Origin: an uncultured Lachnospiraceae bacterium
GTDB lineage: Bacteria > Bacillota > Clostridia > Lachnospirales > Lachnospiraceae
Assembly (NCBI GenBank): GCA_902476265.1
Contig: CABSCP010000053.1
Location: 1-24,607, forward strand
Reading direction: 5' to 3'
Length of the DNA stretch: 24,607 nt
The notes below the pieces were generated by a model that saw nothing but the letters and a program-made list of their open reading frames with translations, ran no database searches and had not been told where the DNA came from. Both the position numbers and the translations under genes were made by a program. This document shows positions 15,389-23,427 of the stretch, piece after piece. Each line of letters starts with the position of its first letter. The stretch's first letter is position 1.

Positions 15389-17165
15389 GAAAGCAATGCA
15401 GCCCAAAAAGGTATTCATAACATTTTTTCGGATGATAGGCCTGGGAATGCCAAAATGGCTATTCTGCTTTCTGGGAGTGACTCTGATTGGTCTGGCAAGC
15501 TATGGATTCAGCCTGCTGAGCGGTATGCTGCTCAGTGTATCGTTGGATCACTTTGCAGAAGGGACTTCTGCGGTTCCGGCAATTTTACTCCTGCTGCTGG
15601 CGCTGTTTGGTGTCATGTGGATGCTTGCAGGCGGCTATATCATAAATTTAAGCGCCGCTATGGGAATCCGGGCCAGGATTCAAAAACGGTTGATATCTGT
15701 TTGGATGAATCAGACAGAAGCGTTTGCTTCAAAACACCATTCCAGCGATGCCATGACGTTAGTTACTTCGGATATGGAAATTGTAGAGGATTTTTATTTC
15801 CAGGGACTGATGACCATCTTTCTGTTACCGCTTGTCCAGGGAATTGCGGCGATCTGTACAATGGCAGCGATTGACTGGCGGCTGTTTCTTGCGCCGGTGG
15901 TTACCGGATTGATTTCCTTATATTTTTCTGTCCGCTTTTCACAAAAGCTTCAGGAAAAAACCAATGAGGTCCGCACAAAAACAGATCATCTGACGAAGTC
16001 TTTTACCGAAATTATGAACGGAAATACTGCCTATCGGATGATGGGTATTACAACGGATATCGCGGGACAGTTTGAGGAAGAAAACAGCGCATATGCAAAG
16101 AGCAGCGCTGAAACGAAAAATGTTCAAATTAAAATCACCTTTATTGCACAGCTTTTGGATGCGGTTTCCATCGTGTGCTTTTTTGCGGTGGGACTGTGGC
16201 TGGCGGGTTCGGGACGCCTTGATTTTTCGCTGGTGCTTCTGGCCTTCCCTCTGCAGAGCCGGGTGTCCGAATTCATGAACTGCTTCGGAGCAACCTGGAA
16301 CTTTATCATTACCGCAGGAGCTTCGGGAGATCGCATTTTAAATGCGCTGGAGTGGCCCCAGGAAGACAAAATGGAAGACAGGGCGGCGCTGCCTGCAGAG
16401 CATTCCGCCACATTGGAACTTTCCGGGATTCATTTCGGCTACGAAGAGGGAAAACAGGTCCTGAAAGATTTCAACGCCAAAATACAGAAAGGACAAAAAC
16501 TGGCGCTGGTAGGTTCTTCCGGCAGCGGGAAATCCACGGTACTGCAGCTTTTATTCCGGTTTTACAATCAGAATGCAGGGACAATTTCCCTTGGCGGTGT
16601 CACCACGGATCAGTGTTCGCTGGATACCTGGCGATCTTCTTTTGTACTGTTGCAGCAGGATTCGCCTCTTCTGGCGAAAACCATCCGGGAAAATATTGCA
16701 ATGGGTTTGTACGGCAATGGGGAAAATCCTTCCGATGAGCAGATCATTGAGGCGGCAAAGGCTGCCGGAATCCATGACTTTATCCAAAGCCTGCCGGAGG
16801 GATATCATACGGTGGTAACGGAGGGCGGAAAGAACTTTTCAGGCGGGCAGCGCCAGCGCATCGCAATTGCCCGGGCCTTTTTGAGCAGAGCACCCATCGT
16901 TCTCCTTGATGAACCGACGGCAGCCCTTGATATTGAATCGGAAAAACTGGTGCAGGAATCCCTGGATTCCCTGATGCAGGGCCGCACGGTCATTATGGTG
17001 GCACACCGGTTACAGACGGTTCAGAATTTTGATAACATATTGGTGCTGCACCAGGGACGGGTTATTGAATCCGGCAGCCATGAACAGCTCATGGAAAAGA
17101 ACGGGGCTTATGCACAGTTATACCGCGCGCAGGCATTGGATGCCGGCCAGACAGCAAAAGCGTGA
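15372..17165 (+). CDS. ABC exporter half-transporter, subunit 2
   Basis: This 597-residue protein is the partner of subunit 1, with about six N-terminal membrane helices and a C-terminal ATPase. The ATPase has Walker A GSSGSGKST (381-389), a Q-loop near LLQQDSPL (426-433), signature FSGGQRQR (489-496), Walker B LLDEPT (511-516, catalytic Glu present) and H545. I chose the ATG at 15372, which follows GGCGGTGAG and begins MNAQNEKAMQPKK. A longer in-frame extension from 15132 would lie wholly inside subunit 1's ATPase and has arginine-rich, shadow-like composition. Unlike many heterodimers, both subunits keep the Walker B Glu; the only degeneracy is the LSGGL of subunit 1. A terminator follows at 17204-17241. 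Confidence 0.92.
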   Translation: MNAQNEKAMQPKKVFITFFRMIGLGMPKWLFCFLGVTLIGLASYGFSLLSGMLLSVSLDHFAEGTSAVPAILLLLLALFGVMWMLAGGYIINLSAAMGIRARIQKRLISVWMNQTEAFASKHHSSDAMTLVTSDMEIVEDFYFQGLMTIFLLPLVQGIAAICTMAAIDWRLFLAPVVTGLISLYFSVRFSQKLQEKTNEVRTKTDHLTKSFTEIMNGNTAYRMMGITTDIAGQFEEENSAYAKSSAETKNVQIKITFIAQLLDAVSIVCFFAVGLWLAGSGRLDFSLVLLAFPLQSRVSEFMNCFGATWNFIITAGASGDRILNALEWPQEDKMEDRAALPAEHSATLELSGIHFGYEEGKQVLKDFNAKIQKGQKLALVGSSGSGKSTVLQLLFRFYNQNAGTISLGGVTTDQCSLDTWRSSFVLLQQDSPLLAKTIRENIAMGLYGNGENPSDEQIIEAAKAAGIHDFIQSLPEGYHTVVTEGGKNFSGGQRQRIAIARAFLSRAPIVLLDEPTAALDIESEKLVQESLDSLMQGRTVIMVAHRLQTVQNFDNILVLHQGRVIESGSHEQLMEKNGAYAQLYRAQALDAGQTAKA

Positions 17166-17203
17166 AAAGCCGGCGGGGTTCCGGTGAGTTAACAAACAGG
17201 AAG

Positions 17204-17241
17204 GCGGCCGAACGATTTTGGATGTTCGACCGCTGTTTTTT
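17204..17241 (+). terminator. Terminator of the ABC exporter operon
   Basis: GCGGCCGAAC (17204-17213) pairs with GTTCGACCGC (17224-17233) with a single C-A mismatch and a 10-nt loop, followed by TGTTTTTT. It lies between the convergent exporter and recombinase genes and serves the plus strand best. Confidence 0.82.
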
Positions 17242-17250
17242 GGGGATATT

Positions 17251-18189
17251 TTAAACGGATTCTTCATTTTTTTCATTCAGATCCAGAAGAGAGAGAGGAT
17301 TTTTATCCTGCAGGACCTGCTTTTGTTTTGTGGAGCTCACATAGGTGTAACGTTCCGTGGTAGTGATGGAACTATGCCCCAGGATTGGCTGGATAATTCG
17401 AATATCCACATCCTGTTCCAGCAGAGATTTTGCAAAAGTATGCCGAAACATATGAGGGGTGATATGCATATGACTGCCACTTTTTTTCATATAGCAGTTG
17501 AGCATATATCTGACGGACTGATCCGAAAGATGACCGCCCCGCCTGCTGATAAAGAAATAGCCGTCTCTTTGGATATCATTCTGAAAAAAATCCCGGTAAT
17601 CCCGAAGGGTTTTTATAACACTGGCTTCTAACTGAAGGAGTCGCTCCTTTGAGCCTTTTCCCAATATTTTCATTTCCATCGCTTCCAGATCAATAGAAAC
17701 CGCAGGAAGAAGACACAGCTCGGAAATCCGTATCCCCGTAGAGAAGAGAAGTTCTATGACAGCCAGATCCCGCAGGGAGTATTTTTTTGCGTGATCAGAT
17801 TTTGCAAAAGTATATTCTTTTTGAACTGCCCGGATCAGCGTCTGGATGATATGCAGCGGAATATAGCGAGGGAGACGTTGTGGCTCGCGAAATGTAGTAT
17901 CCAGAGAATGGAAGGGATTTACTGACAGTTCCTCGCGCTCCAGATAATGAAAAAAAGCTTTGAGCGTGGCAAGTTTCCTTTTTACGGTGGCAGGGGCATA
18001 CCGGGAATGAAGGAATTCGAGATAGACTTTCAAACTTGCCTTTTCATGATAGGAAAGATCTTGGGAGCGGAGAAAAGAATCAAACTGAGACAGATCGATG
18101 GAGTAGGCATTCAGAGTCTTTTGATCTAACTGACGGGTATGTTTACAGAAATGAAGAAATGTTGTGGAAAATGATTGAAAAGTGTTCAT
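17251..18189 (-). CDS. Tyrosine recombinase (XerC/D-like integrase)
   Basis: This 312-residue site-specific recombinase has an N-terminal SAM-like core-binding domain (about 5-95) and a catalytic domain (about 105-290). The catalytic residues are all visible: R154 in TGIRISEL, K178/K181 in LGKGSKER, H246 and R249 in TPHMFRH, H272 in LGHSS, and nucleophile Y281 in TTERYTYVS. The size and sequence are those of XerC/D-type and invertase-type recombinases rather than large phage integrases. A clean AGGAGG precedes the start on the minus strand. The gene begins about 107 bp from the left copy of a perfect 25-bp inverted repeat whose other copy is 6.2 kb away. This strongly suggests it inverts that segment. 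An integrase of a decayed island is the alternative. Confidence 0.93.
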   Translation of the reverse strand: MNTFQSFSTTFLHFCKHTRQLDQKTLNAYSIDLSQFDSFLRSQDLSYHEKASLKVYLEFLHSRYAPATVKRKLATLKAFFHYLEREELSVNPFHSLDTTFREPQRLPRYIPLHIIQTLIRAVQKEYTFAKSDHAKKYSLRDLAVIELLFSTGIRISELCLLPAVSIDLEAMEMKILGKGSKERLLQLEASVIKTLRDYRDFFQNDIQRDGYFFISRRGGHLSDQSVRYMLNCYMKKSGSHMHITPHMFRHTFAKSLLEQDVDIRIIQPILGHSSITTTERYTYVSSTKQKQVLQDKNPLSLLDLNEKNEESV

Positions 18190-18226
18190 GGCAGAGCCTC
18201 CTTAGAGTTGTGGGACTTAATTTTGG

Positions 18227-18236
18227 TTGTATACAA
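18227..18236. other. 10-bp palindrome upstream of the recombinase
   Basis: TTGTATACAA is a perfect palindrome between the recombinase start and the rightward promoter. It could be a regulator or accessory-protein site. Its function is unknown. Confidence 0.3.
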
Positions 18237-18261
18237 GGATGATACTACCATATTTGGAATG

Positions 18262-18290
18262 TTGAGGGAATAAAAGAAATGTGATAATAT
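18262..18290 (+). promoter_or_regulatory. Strong fixed promoter pointing into the inverted-repeat segment
   Basis: TTGAGG (18262-18267), exactly 17 nt, then TAATAT (18285-18290), with an extended -10 TG at 18282-18283. The expected transcription start is about 18297, which is the first base of the left inverted repeat. The promoter lies outside the putative invertible segment, so it would stay put while the segment flips. The -10 overlaps the palindrome ATAATATATTAT (18284-18295). Confidence 0.75.
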
Positions 18291-18296
18291 ATTATT

Positions 18297-18321
18297 GATA
18301 ATTTATTATTATGGATGGTTA
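18297..18321 (+). repeat. Left 25-bp inverted repeat (putative inversion site)
   Basis: This 25-bp sequence begins GATAATTTATTATTATGG and ends ATGGTTA. It is the exact reverse complement of 24553-24577. Identity stops sharply at both edges. It lies 7 bp after a strong promoter and about 107 bp from the recombinase start. Confidence 0.9.
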
Positions 18322-18355
18322 AATCATTAAGCTAAGAAGTCATGTGAGCAAAAAT

Positions 18356-18363
18356 GGGGGGGG
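18356..18363 (+). repeat. G8 homopolymer tract in aminotransferase leader
   Basis: Eight consecutive G residues follow an ATG (18354-18356) in the frame of the aminotransferase, but that frame stops at TAG 18369-18371. None of the three tract-length frames opens into the gene. The tract could still change leader spacing or act as a Shine-Dalgarno-like element. Confidence 0.5.
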
Positions 18364-18422
18364 ATGTATAGATAGAAAAGGTAAAAGATAAGGATTTTCC
18401 GATAATTAATGTAACCCGATAT

Positions 18423-19751
18423 ATGGAACATTTTCCCAAAAGCGCTAAGCTGTTTATGGAATCACAAAAATACCTGCCAGCAGGAGTAAACAGCACATCG
18501 CGAGCTATATGGTCCGGTTGGGATCCATATCCCATATTTGTTCGAAAAGGAAGGGGCTCCCATATAATAGATGTAGATGGAAACGAATTCATAGACTATT
18601 TGCTTGGATTAGGTCCTATGTTGCTTGGTCACTGTCCAAAAGCGATAACAGATGCTGTTATAAAACAAATTCAGGAAGTGGGTACGGTTTTTGCGCTTGG
18701 AAGTGAATTAGATGCAGAAGCGGCTAAAAAAGTTTGTGATAGCATCCCGGGTGTAGATCAAATTCGTTTTCTTAATTCTGGAACCGAAGCTGTAACTTAT
18801 GCGCTAAGACTTGCACGGGCATATACCGGCCGAAAAAAAGTCATACGTTTTGAAGGAATGTATCATGGCTTTTCTGATGGGATTTACTGGAATAAGCACC
18901 CCTCCTCTAAGGCAATAGATCAATGGGGGAAGTGCATACCGGAGCCACAGGGCCCCGGACTGCCGGAAGGTATAGGGGATTCTTTATTAATATGTCAATG
19001 GAACGATTTAAAAGCTTTAACCAACATAATAAAAGAAAATTATATGGATATAGCCGCAGTTATTACAGAACCAGTTATGTGTAATACTGGATGTATCCTG
19101 CCGAGGCCAGGTTATTTGGAGGGACTACGTGATATAACTGAAAAATATAGAATTTTGCTAATCTTTGATGAAGTAATTACTGGTTTTCGTATGGGACTAG
19201 CAGGGGCCCAGGGGTATTTTGGTGTTACTCCGGATTTATCTGTCTACGCAAAGGGATTAGGCGGTGGCTATCCTGTGGCAGCTCTTGGGGGCAAAAAAGA
19301 GATTATGAAATTAGTTGACATCGGAAAAGTCAGTGTCGCAGGCACTTATAGTGGAAATGGAATCGCACTTTCTGCTGTTTCTGCTACAATGGATTATTTA
19401 CATACAGAAAATTTATATGATGAATTAAGTGGAAATACTAAAAAGTTAATAGAAGGCTTGAATGCATTGTGGCGAAAATCAACAATATCAGCTTATGTGA
19501 CTGGAGTCGGGGCAATGTTCCAGGTATGGTTTGCAGATAAAGCGATTACGAATTACAGAGAGGCTGTTAAATATGCTGATCGTAATATCTTTCGAATCTG
19601 GTGGGAAGAAATGTTATATCAGGGTGTTCTATTCCATCCACATTATTTCGAAAATTTATTTGTTTCTACAGCCCATACTGCTAAAGATATAGATTTAACA
19701 TTAGCTAAAGCTGAGCAGGCAATTTTTTTGGTGGAAAGAAGATGTAAATAA
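18423..19751 (+). CDS. Class III aminotransferase, glutamate-1-semialdehyde aminomutase-like
   Basis: This 442-residue PLP enzyme resembles glutamate-1-semialdehyde 2,1-aminomutase. Visible motifs are the KSAKLFMESQKYLPAGVNS entry, NSGTEA (118-123, phosphate binding), MYHGFSDG (146-153), IFDEVITGFR (247-256, the Asp binding the pyridine N) and K277 in YAKGLGGGYP (Schiff-base lysine). No tetrapyrrole genes lie nearby. HemL-like enzymes in polysaccharide or modified-sugar clusters make amino-group transfers on other substrates, which fits the glycan-type neighbour at 23428. The start is uncertain: 18423 gives a family-like N-terminus but has no ribosome binding site. The same frame reads protein-like back to TAG 18369 (IEKVKDKDFPIINVTRY) without ATG, GTG or TTG. 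An ATT at 18405 behind AAGGA is a rare-start alternative. Confidence 0.88.
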   Translation: MEHFPKSAKLFMESQKYLPAGVNSTSRAIWSGWDPYPIFVRKGRGSHIIDVDGNEFIDYLLGLGPMLLGHCPKAITDAVIKQIQEVGTVFALGSELDAEAAKKVCDSIPGVDQIRFLNSGTEAVTYALRLARAYTGRKKVIRFEGMYHGFSDGIYWNKHPSSKAIDQWGKCIPEPQGPGLPEGIGDSLLICQWNDLKALTNIIKENYMDIAAVITEPVMCNTGCILPRPGYLEGLRDITEKYRILLIFDEVITGFRMGLAGAQGYFGVTPDLSVYAKGLGGGYPVAALGGKKEIMKLVDIGKVSVAGTYSGNGIALSAVSATMDYLHTENLYDELSGNTKKLIEGLNALWRKSTISAYVTGVGAMFQVWFADKAITNYREAVKYADRNIFRIWWEEMLYQGVLFHPHYFENLFVSTAHTAKDIDLTLAKAEQAIFLVERRCK

Positions 19752-19754
19752 AAA

Positions 19755-19790
19755 TGGTTGCCGTTATGGATATCCCCATTTCGGCAACCA
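19755..19790 (-). terminator. Terminator between convergent genes
   Basis: TGGTTGCCG (19755-19763) pairs perfectly with CGGCAACCA (19782-19790), with a further inner ATGG/CCAT pairing. On the minus strand the stem is followed by a T-rich run (TTTTTATTT), so it terminates the SIR2-STAND gene. On the plus strand only AAATATT follows, so it is weaker for the aminotransferase. Confidence 0.72.
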
Positions 19791-19797
19791 AATATTC

Positions 19798-22700
19798 TCA
19801 GCATAAAATGCTATGTATTAGTTTGCTAAAGACTTCATATAACGTGTCTGAAGTCTTTAGAGTTGTGAATATATCATCAATAATCTGAGAATTAAGATAT
19901 TTATATACAAAATATATAATTCTTCCCCATTGTAATTGCTCTAATGCATGATTTTCAATTTGTGAATCTGTGGCTGAAAAGATTTGGAGTGACTCATCAT
20001 CTGTGAATGCATCTCCCGTTTGCGTAAGATAACGAATGGTTATACCGGGATATCTCAAATAATTTTCCGCTAAAGTTCGTATAATTGCTTTGCGTACAAC
20101 AGGATGATTATATTTACTAAACTTGCTTAATGCTTCAAGAGCTTCTTCGGGCCAGCTTACAGACATTTGATTGATAGCCTGTATAATTCGGAGCATCTCA
20201 TCATACATTCCATTTTGATCGAGCCGGTCAAGTAATTTCCACAAGAGGGATAAATATATATCAACGCTATGTTTGTGAGATTTCTGAATATAATTATCCA
20301 TAGGGGCCGTATAAGTATAATCTGTAAGAATATTAAAACCATCCTCAAACTCAATATCGAATTTGTCAGTAAACTTGCGGCAAGATGACATACGTTCCAT
20401 AGACGGGCTAATAAACATTTTCATCTCAAAATCATTGATTAATTTATCCTTTCTCTCCAAATATGGCTGACGATTAACTGGATCGGCAACATAACATGCT
20501 AAGAATAATGCGCTTGAGTAAAAATCCAATTCTAGGACAGTGGTATTTTCAGTAAACGTATTATAGAGGGCATCTAAATTTTTAAGAGCGTAGTCAAGAT
20601 TATAGGTGGCCATATATATAAATATCATATTACAGGTGAAAAATTCTATTGTTTCATCAAAATGATCCACTAATGAGCTAATAGTATGCAAATCATCCAC
20701 CGTTAAATCTTCTTTTTTTTCGACCCGGCTGATTATGGGGATCAGCTTAGACTTTTGTGGATACGACGCATATTTTTCCTCAAGATTATCATCCGCATTA
20801 AAGAATATAAAGTACGCGTTTTTTAAAAATATATCCTTTATTTCATTAATTTCTGCATAACTGAATTCACCCTTTAATGAGTTTATTTTATTGGTTATGT
20901 GATAAGATGTTGAATTATAAATTTCATAGGAAACATTATCTTTTCCTACACGACCCATTACCCAAAGTAAGGAGAAGATGGATTTTAATGGTCTATCTGG
21001 AATTAGTATATACCTTATATAACTTTCAAAATATTCAGCATTTTTTTGTAGTGTACTGCTTTTTCTAAGACCTATGGAAAAACGGTCATTTATGAATGAA
21101 ATACACTCTAACTTATGGGAAGAATTGCTTACATTCATTAAATAAGATAACAGCGGAAATGCATAAATATCTTTCATAAATCCAATGGAATGAATGAAAA
21201 ACTTTAACAGCTCAGTAAATTCATCGCTTTTCGTGTTAAAATTCTGTATGTTATGTACATACTGTTCAATATTATACTGTGCCATATATGCAAAAACATC
21301 GTTTACAAACTTTGTGATGTCTGGAGATGGTGAATTGTATAGCCTTAATAACCGATATATTAATTTAACAATCTTTCCAAAATCTTTGCATACAATTCCA
21401 CAATACCTGATTAGTCCATTGTAAATACGCTGTGGGATCCGATTAATTAAATACTCTTCCTCGAACAGCTTATAATCTTGGATAAAATCATCTATATAAT
21501 GGTTACTGTTTAAATGGCTAGCTAGGCAACACTCAAATACCAGGTCATTTTTGAAATCCAGCGTTTCCTGCTCAGTGCATAAAATGCTTTTTAAAGACTC
21601 ATTCTCTTTTAAATAATCTATAGTTTCCTGAGATAATTTAGGAGAAACATTTAGTTTTATGTATCGGCTCAAAATAATATTTGCCATCTTCTCAAGGATT
21701 ATTTTTGAACGGCCATTAAAAAATGTCCTCTCAAAGATTTTATAGACGTTTAAACCAGTATCATCTTGTAAGAGATATACATTTTTTTGAATGATTCCGT
21801 ATAAGTATGGTTCCCTAATAAGGTCGGTCAAGTCTGCTGGCACAGCTGTAGTATTTTGTACCGATAATAGTTTATTTTGAGCCCTGCTTAATTCATACTC
21901 ATCAAAACTGCCGAGGCGAACAGATGAGATGACATCTTCCCCCTGGTCGTTCCATATGACTGAATTTAAATAATTACTATCCAACAGTTGAAAAACGCTA
22001 TTCCATGTAGATGTACTTAATGTAACAATAAATTTTATACTTTTGTGAGTACGAATTATATAAGCTAGTTCAATAATCGCATTAAGCAAAAGAGCAATCT
22101 CTTTCGCTGTTCCTACGTCATTGCCAATATTATCTATGACAAAGACAAAAGTTTTATGCTGCTCCTTCGCCCACCGTGAGAACTGAAATAATACAGTAAA
22201 GGCATCCTTTGATATATAGCCAAGCTTTTTTACAATATAATCAAGTAAATTAACTGAGTATGTTGTCATCATGTTAAGTGGAATTGGGTATATCTCATCA
22301 TTTGACTTATACTTATCGCAAAATTGCTCCATTAGGATACTTTTTCCTACAGCGGAGTCCCCGGTAACAGCACACAAATTTTTTTCTGTATTAATCATAA
22401 AATCATCTAAAGTATTGAGTTTTGTCCTAGTGATAATGAAAGGAGCGTATGTATCTGATTCCAGATTTTTAATAAATTCCTTTTGTAACTTTGCGATCTT
22501 TACTTTGATTAACGCCCATATAAAGATAGAGTCTGTCTGGAATATGGCCCTCTCTTTGAACAGTTCTGTAGCCATAGTTTGAAGAGCCGCATCAAAATTA
22601 CAGTTCACATATTTTATATTGACATTATGATCCCGGAAAACCTTTATTAAAGGTGCCTGTTCATCAGGATTTTTTACATTACACCAATAGACACTTTCAA

Positions 22701-23385
22701 TATTAGATATATTATCATTAAAAATATTGGCGATTTTAACATCCCACCCACTGTAACCTAAAAAAACCAGTGTTTCATTTTTAATCAGATGAGAAAACAA
22801 TTTAGTAAACTCTTTCTGGTATGGTTTGGTTTGGATTTCTTTTTGTGTCAGATGGGAGATTAGGCGTCCCTCAATGTCCCCATGCATCTTTAAATAGATT
22901 GCTTTGGGGGACTTGTAGTTAATAAAATAGTCTGCGGGAATCGCAGTAGCCGGTGAAAAAACATAAAAAGCATCAACTCCCATTATGCTTTGGGTCGTTT
23001 CAAGTAGATCGGCGAAATTAGTCGTTATCACGGATGAAATATAGCCCTCTTTTGCCATAAGTATTAAAAGTTTATAGCCATCGGAGGGTAACCATTGCTG
23101 ACTATTTTTTATAAAATATTCAATCACCATGCTCCTGGACTCATCCGTAAGCTGCTCCATCGCTTCGTTAAACTCTTTATCAATTACTGAATTTGATTCA
23201 AACTCATGTATACTGTTTCCTCTAATATAGGCAACGACCTCTTTTTTTAAATCAGAAAAAAGAACGCCGCCGCTAGATACATCGGCACCGGCTCCTAAGA
23301 AAATGGATAATCCCCTTCCATTATTATTACATTTAAACATTGCGTTTAATTCAGACACAAATTCTAACGTAGAAATATTGTTCAT
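19798..23385 (-). CDS. SIR2-STAND NTPase, Avs5-like antiphage defence candidate
   Basis: This 1195-residue protein has an N-terminal SIR2-like NADase domain (about 20-275). Its motifs are FLGAGAD (29-35), ITTNFADLLE (120-129), YLKMHGD (164-170) and LVFLGYSGWD (206-215). N123 and H168 are the probable catalytic residues. A P-loop NTPase of the STAND type follows: Walker A GDSAVGKS (342-349) and Walker B VFVIDN (414-419). The last 650 residues are helical without recognised motifs, the expected place for a target-sensing repeat domain. Family knowledge: SIR2-STAND proteins (Avs5) sense phage proteins, oligomerise and deplete NAD. Here the job is inferred. A weak AGGGTGG precedes the start, and the gene diverges from the methyltransferase with a 42-bp gap. 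Composition is A+T-rich compared with the left half of the window. It lies wholly inside the 25-bp inverted repeats. Confidence 0.85.
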   Translation of the reverse strand: MNNISTLEFVSELNAMFKCNNNGRGLSIFLGAGADVSSGGVLFSDLKKEVVAYIRGNSIHEFESNSVIDKEFNEAMEQLTDESRSMVIEYFIKNSQQWLPSDGYKLLILMAKEGYISSVITTNFADLLETTQSIMGVDAFYVFSPATAIPADYFINYKSPKAIYLKMHGDIEGRLISHLTQKEIQTKPYQKEFTKLFSHLIKNETLVFLGYSGWDVKIANIFNDNISNIESVYWCNVKNPDEQAPLIKVFRDHNVNIKYVNCNFDAALQTMATELFKERAIFQTDSIFIWALIKVKIAKLQKEFIKNLESDTYAPFIITRTKLNTLDDFMINTEKNLCAVTGDSAVGKSILMEQFCDKYKSNDEIYPIPLNMMTTYSVNLLDYIVKKLGYISKDAFTVLFQFSRWAKEQHKTFVFVIDNIGNDVGTAKEIALLLNAIIELAYIIRTHKSIKFIVTLSTSTWNSVFQLLDSNYLNSVIWNDQGEDVISSVRLGSFDEYELSRAQNKLLSVQNTTAVPADLTDLIREPYLYGIIQKNVYLLQDDTGLNVYKIFERTFFNGRSKIILEKMANIILSRYIKLNVSPKLSQETIDYLKENESLKSILCTEQETLDFKNDLVFECCLASHLNSNHYIDDFIQDYKLFEEEYLINRIPQRIYNGLIRYCGIVCKDFGKIVKLIYRLLRLYNSPSPDITKFVNDVFAYMAQYNIEQYVHNIQNFNTKSDEFTELLKFFIHSIGFMKDIYAFPLLSYLMNVSNSSHKLECISFINDRFSIGLRKSSTLQKNAEYFESYIRYILIPDRPLKSIFSLLWVMGRVGKDNVSYEIYNSTSYHITNKINSLKGEFSYAEINEIKDIFLKNAYFIFFNADDNLEEKYASYPQKSKLIPIISRVEKKEDLTVDDLHTISSLVDHFDETIEFFTCNMIFIYMATYNLDYALKNLDALYNTFTENTTVLELDFYSSALFLACYVADPVNRQPYLERKDKLINDFEMKMFISPSMERMSSCRKFTDKFDIEFEDGFNILTDYTYTAPMDNYIQKSHKHSVDIYLSLLWKLLDRLDQNGMYDEMLRIIQAINQMSVSWPEEALEALSKFSKYNHPVVRKAIIRTLAENYLRYPGITIRYLTQTGDAFTDDESLQIFSATDSQIENHALEQLQWGRIIYFVYKYLNSQIIDDIFTTLKTSDTLYEVFSKLIHSILC

Positions 23386-23427
23386 TTAACTAACCACCCT
23401 ATTTATCTTCTTGAAAGGATTATAACT

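Noticed and set aside
17251..18189. Phage or ICE integrase with a tRNA attachment site
   Set aside because: No tRNA gene, excisionase or phage genes were seen near it, and its size and motifs fit XerC/D-type and invertase-type recombinases.
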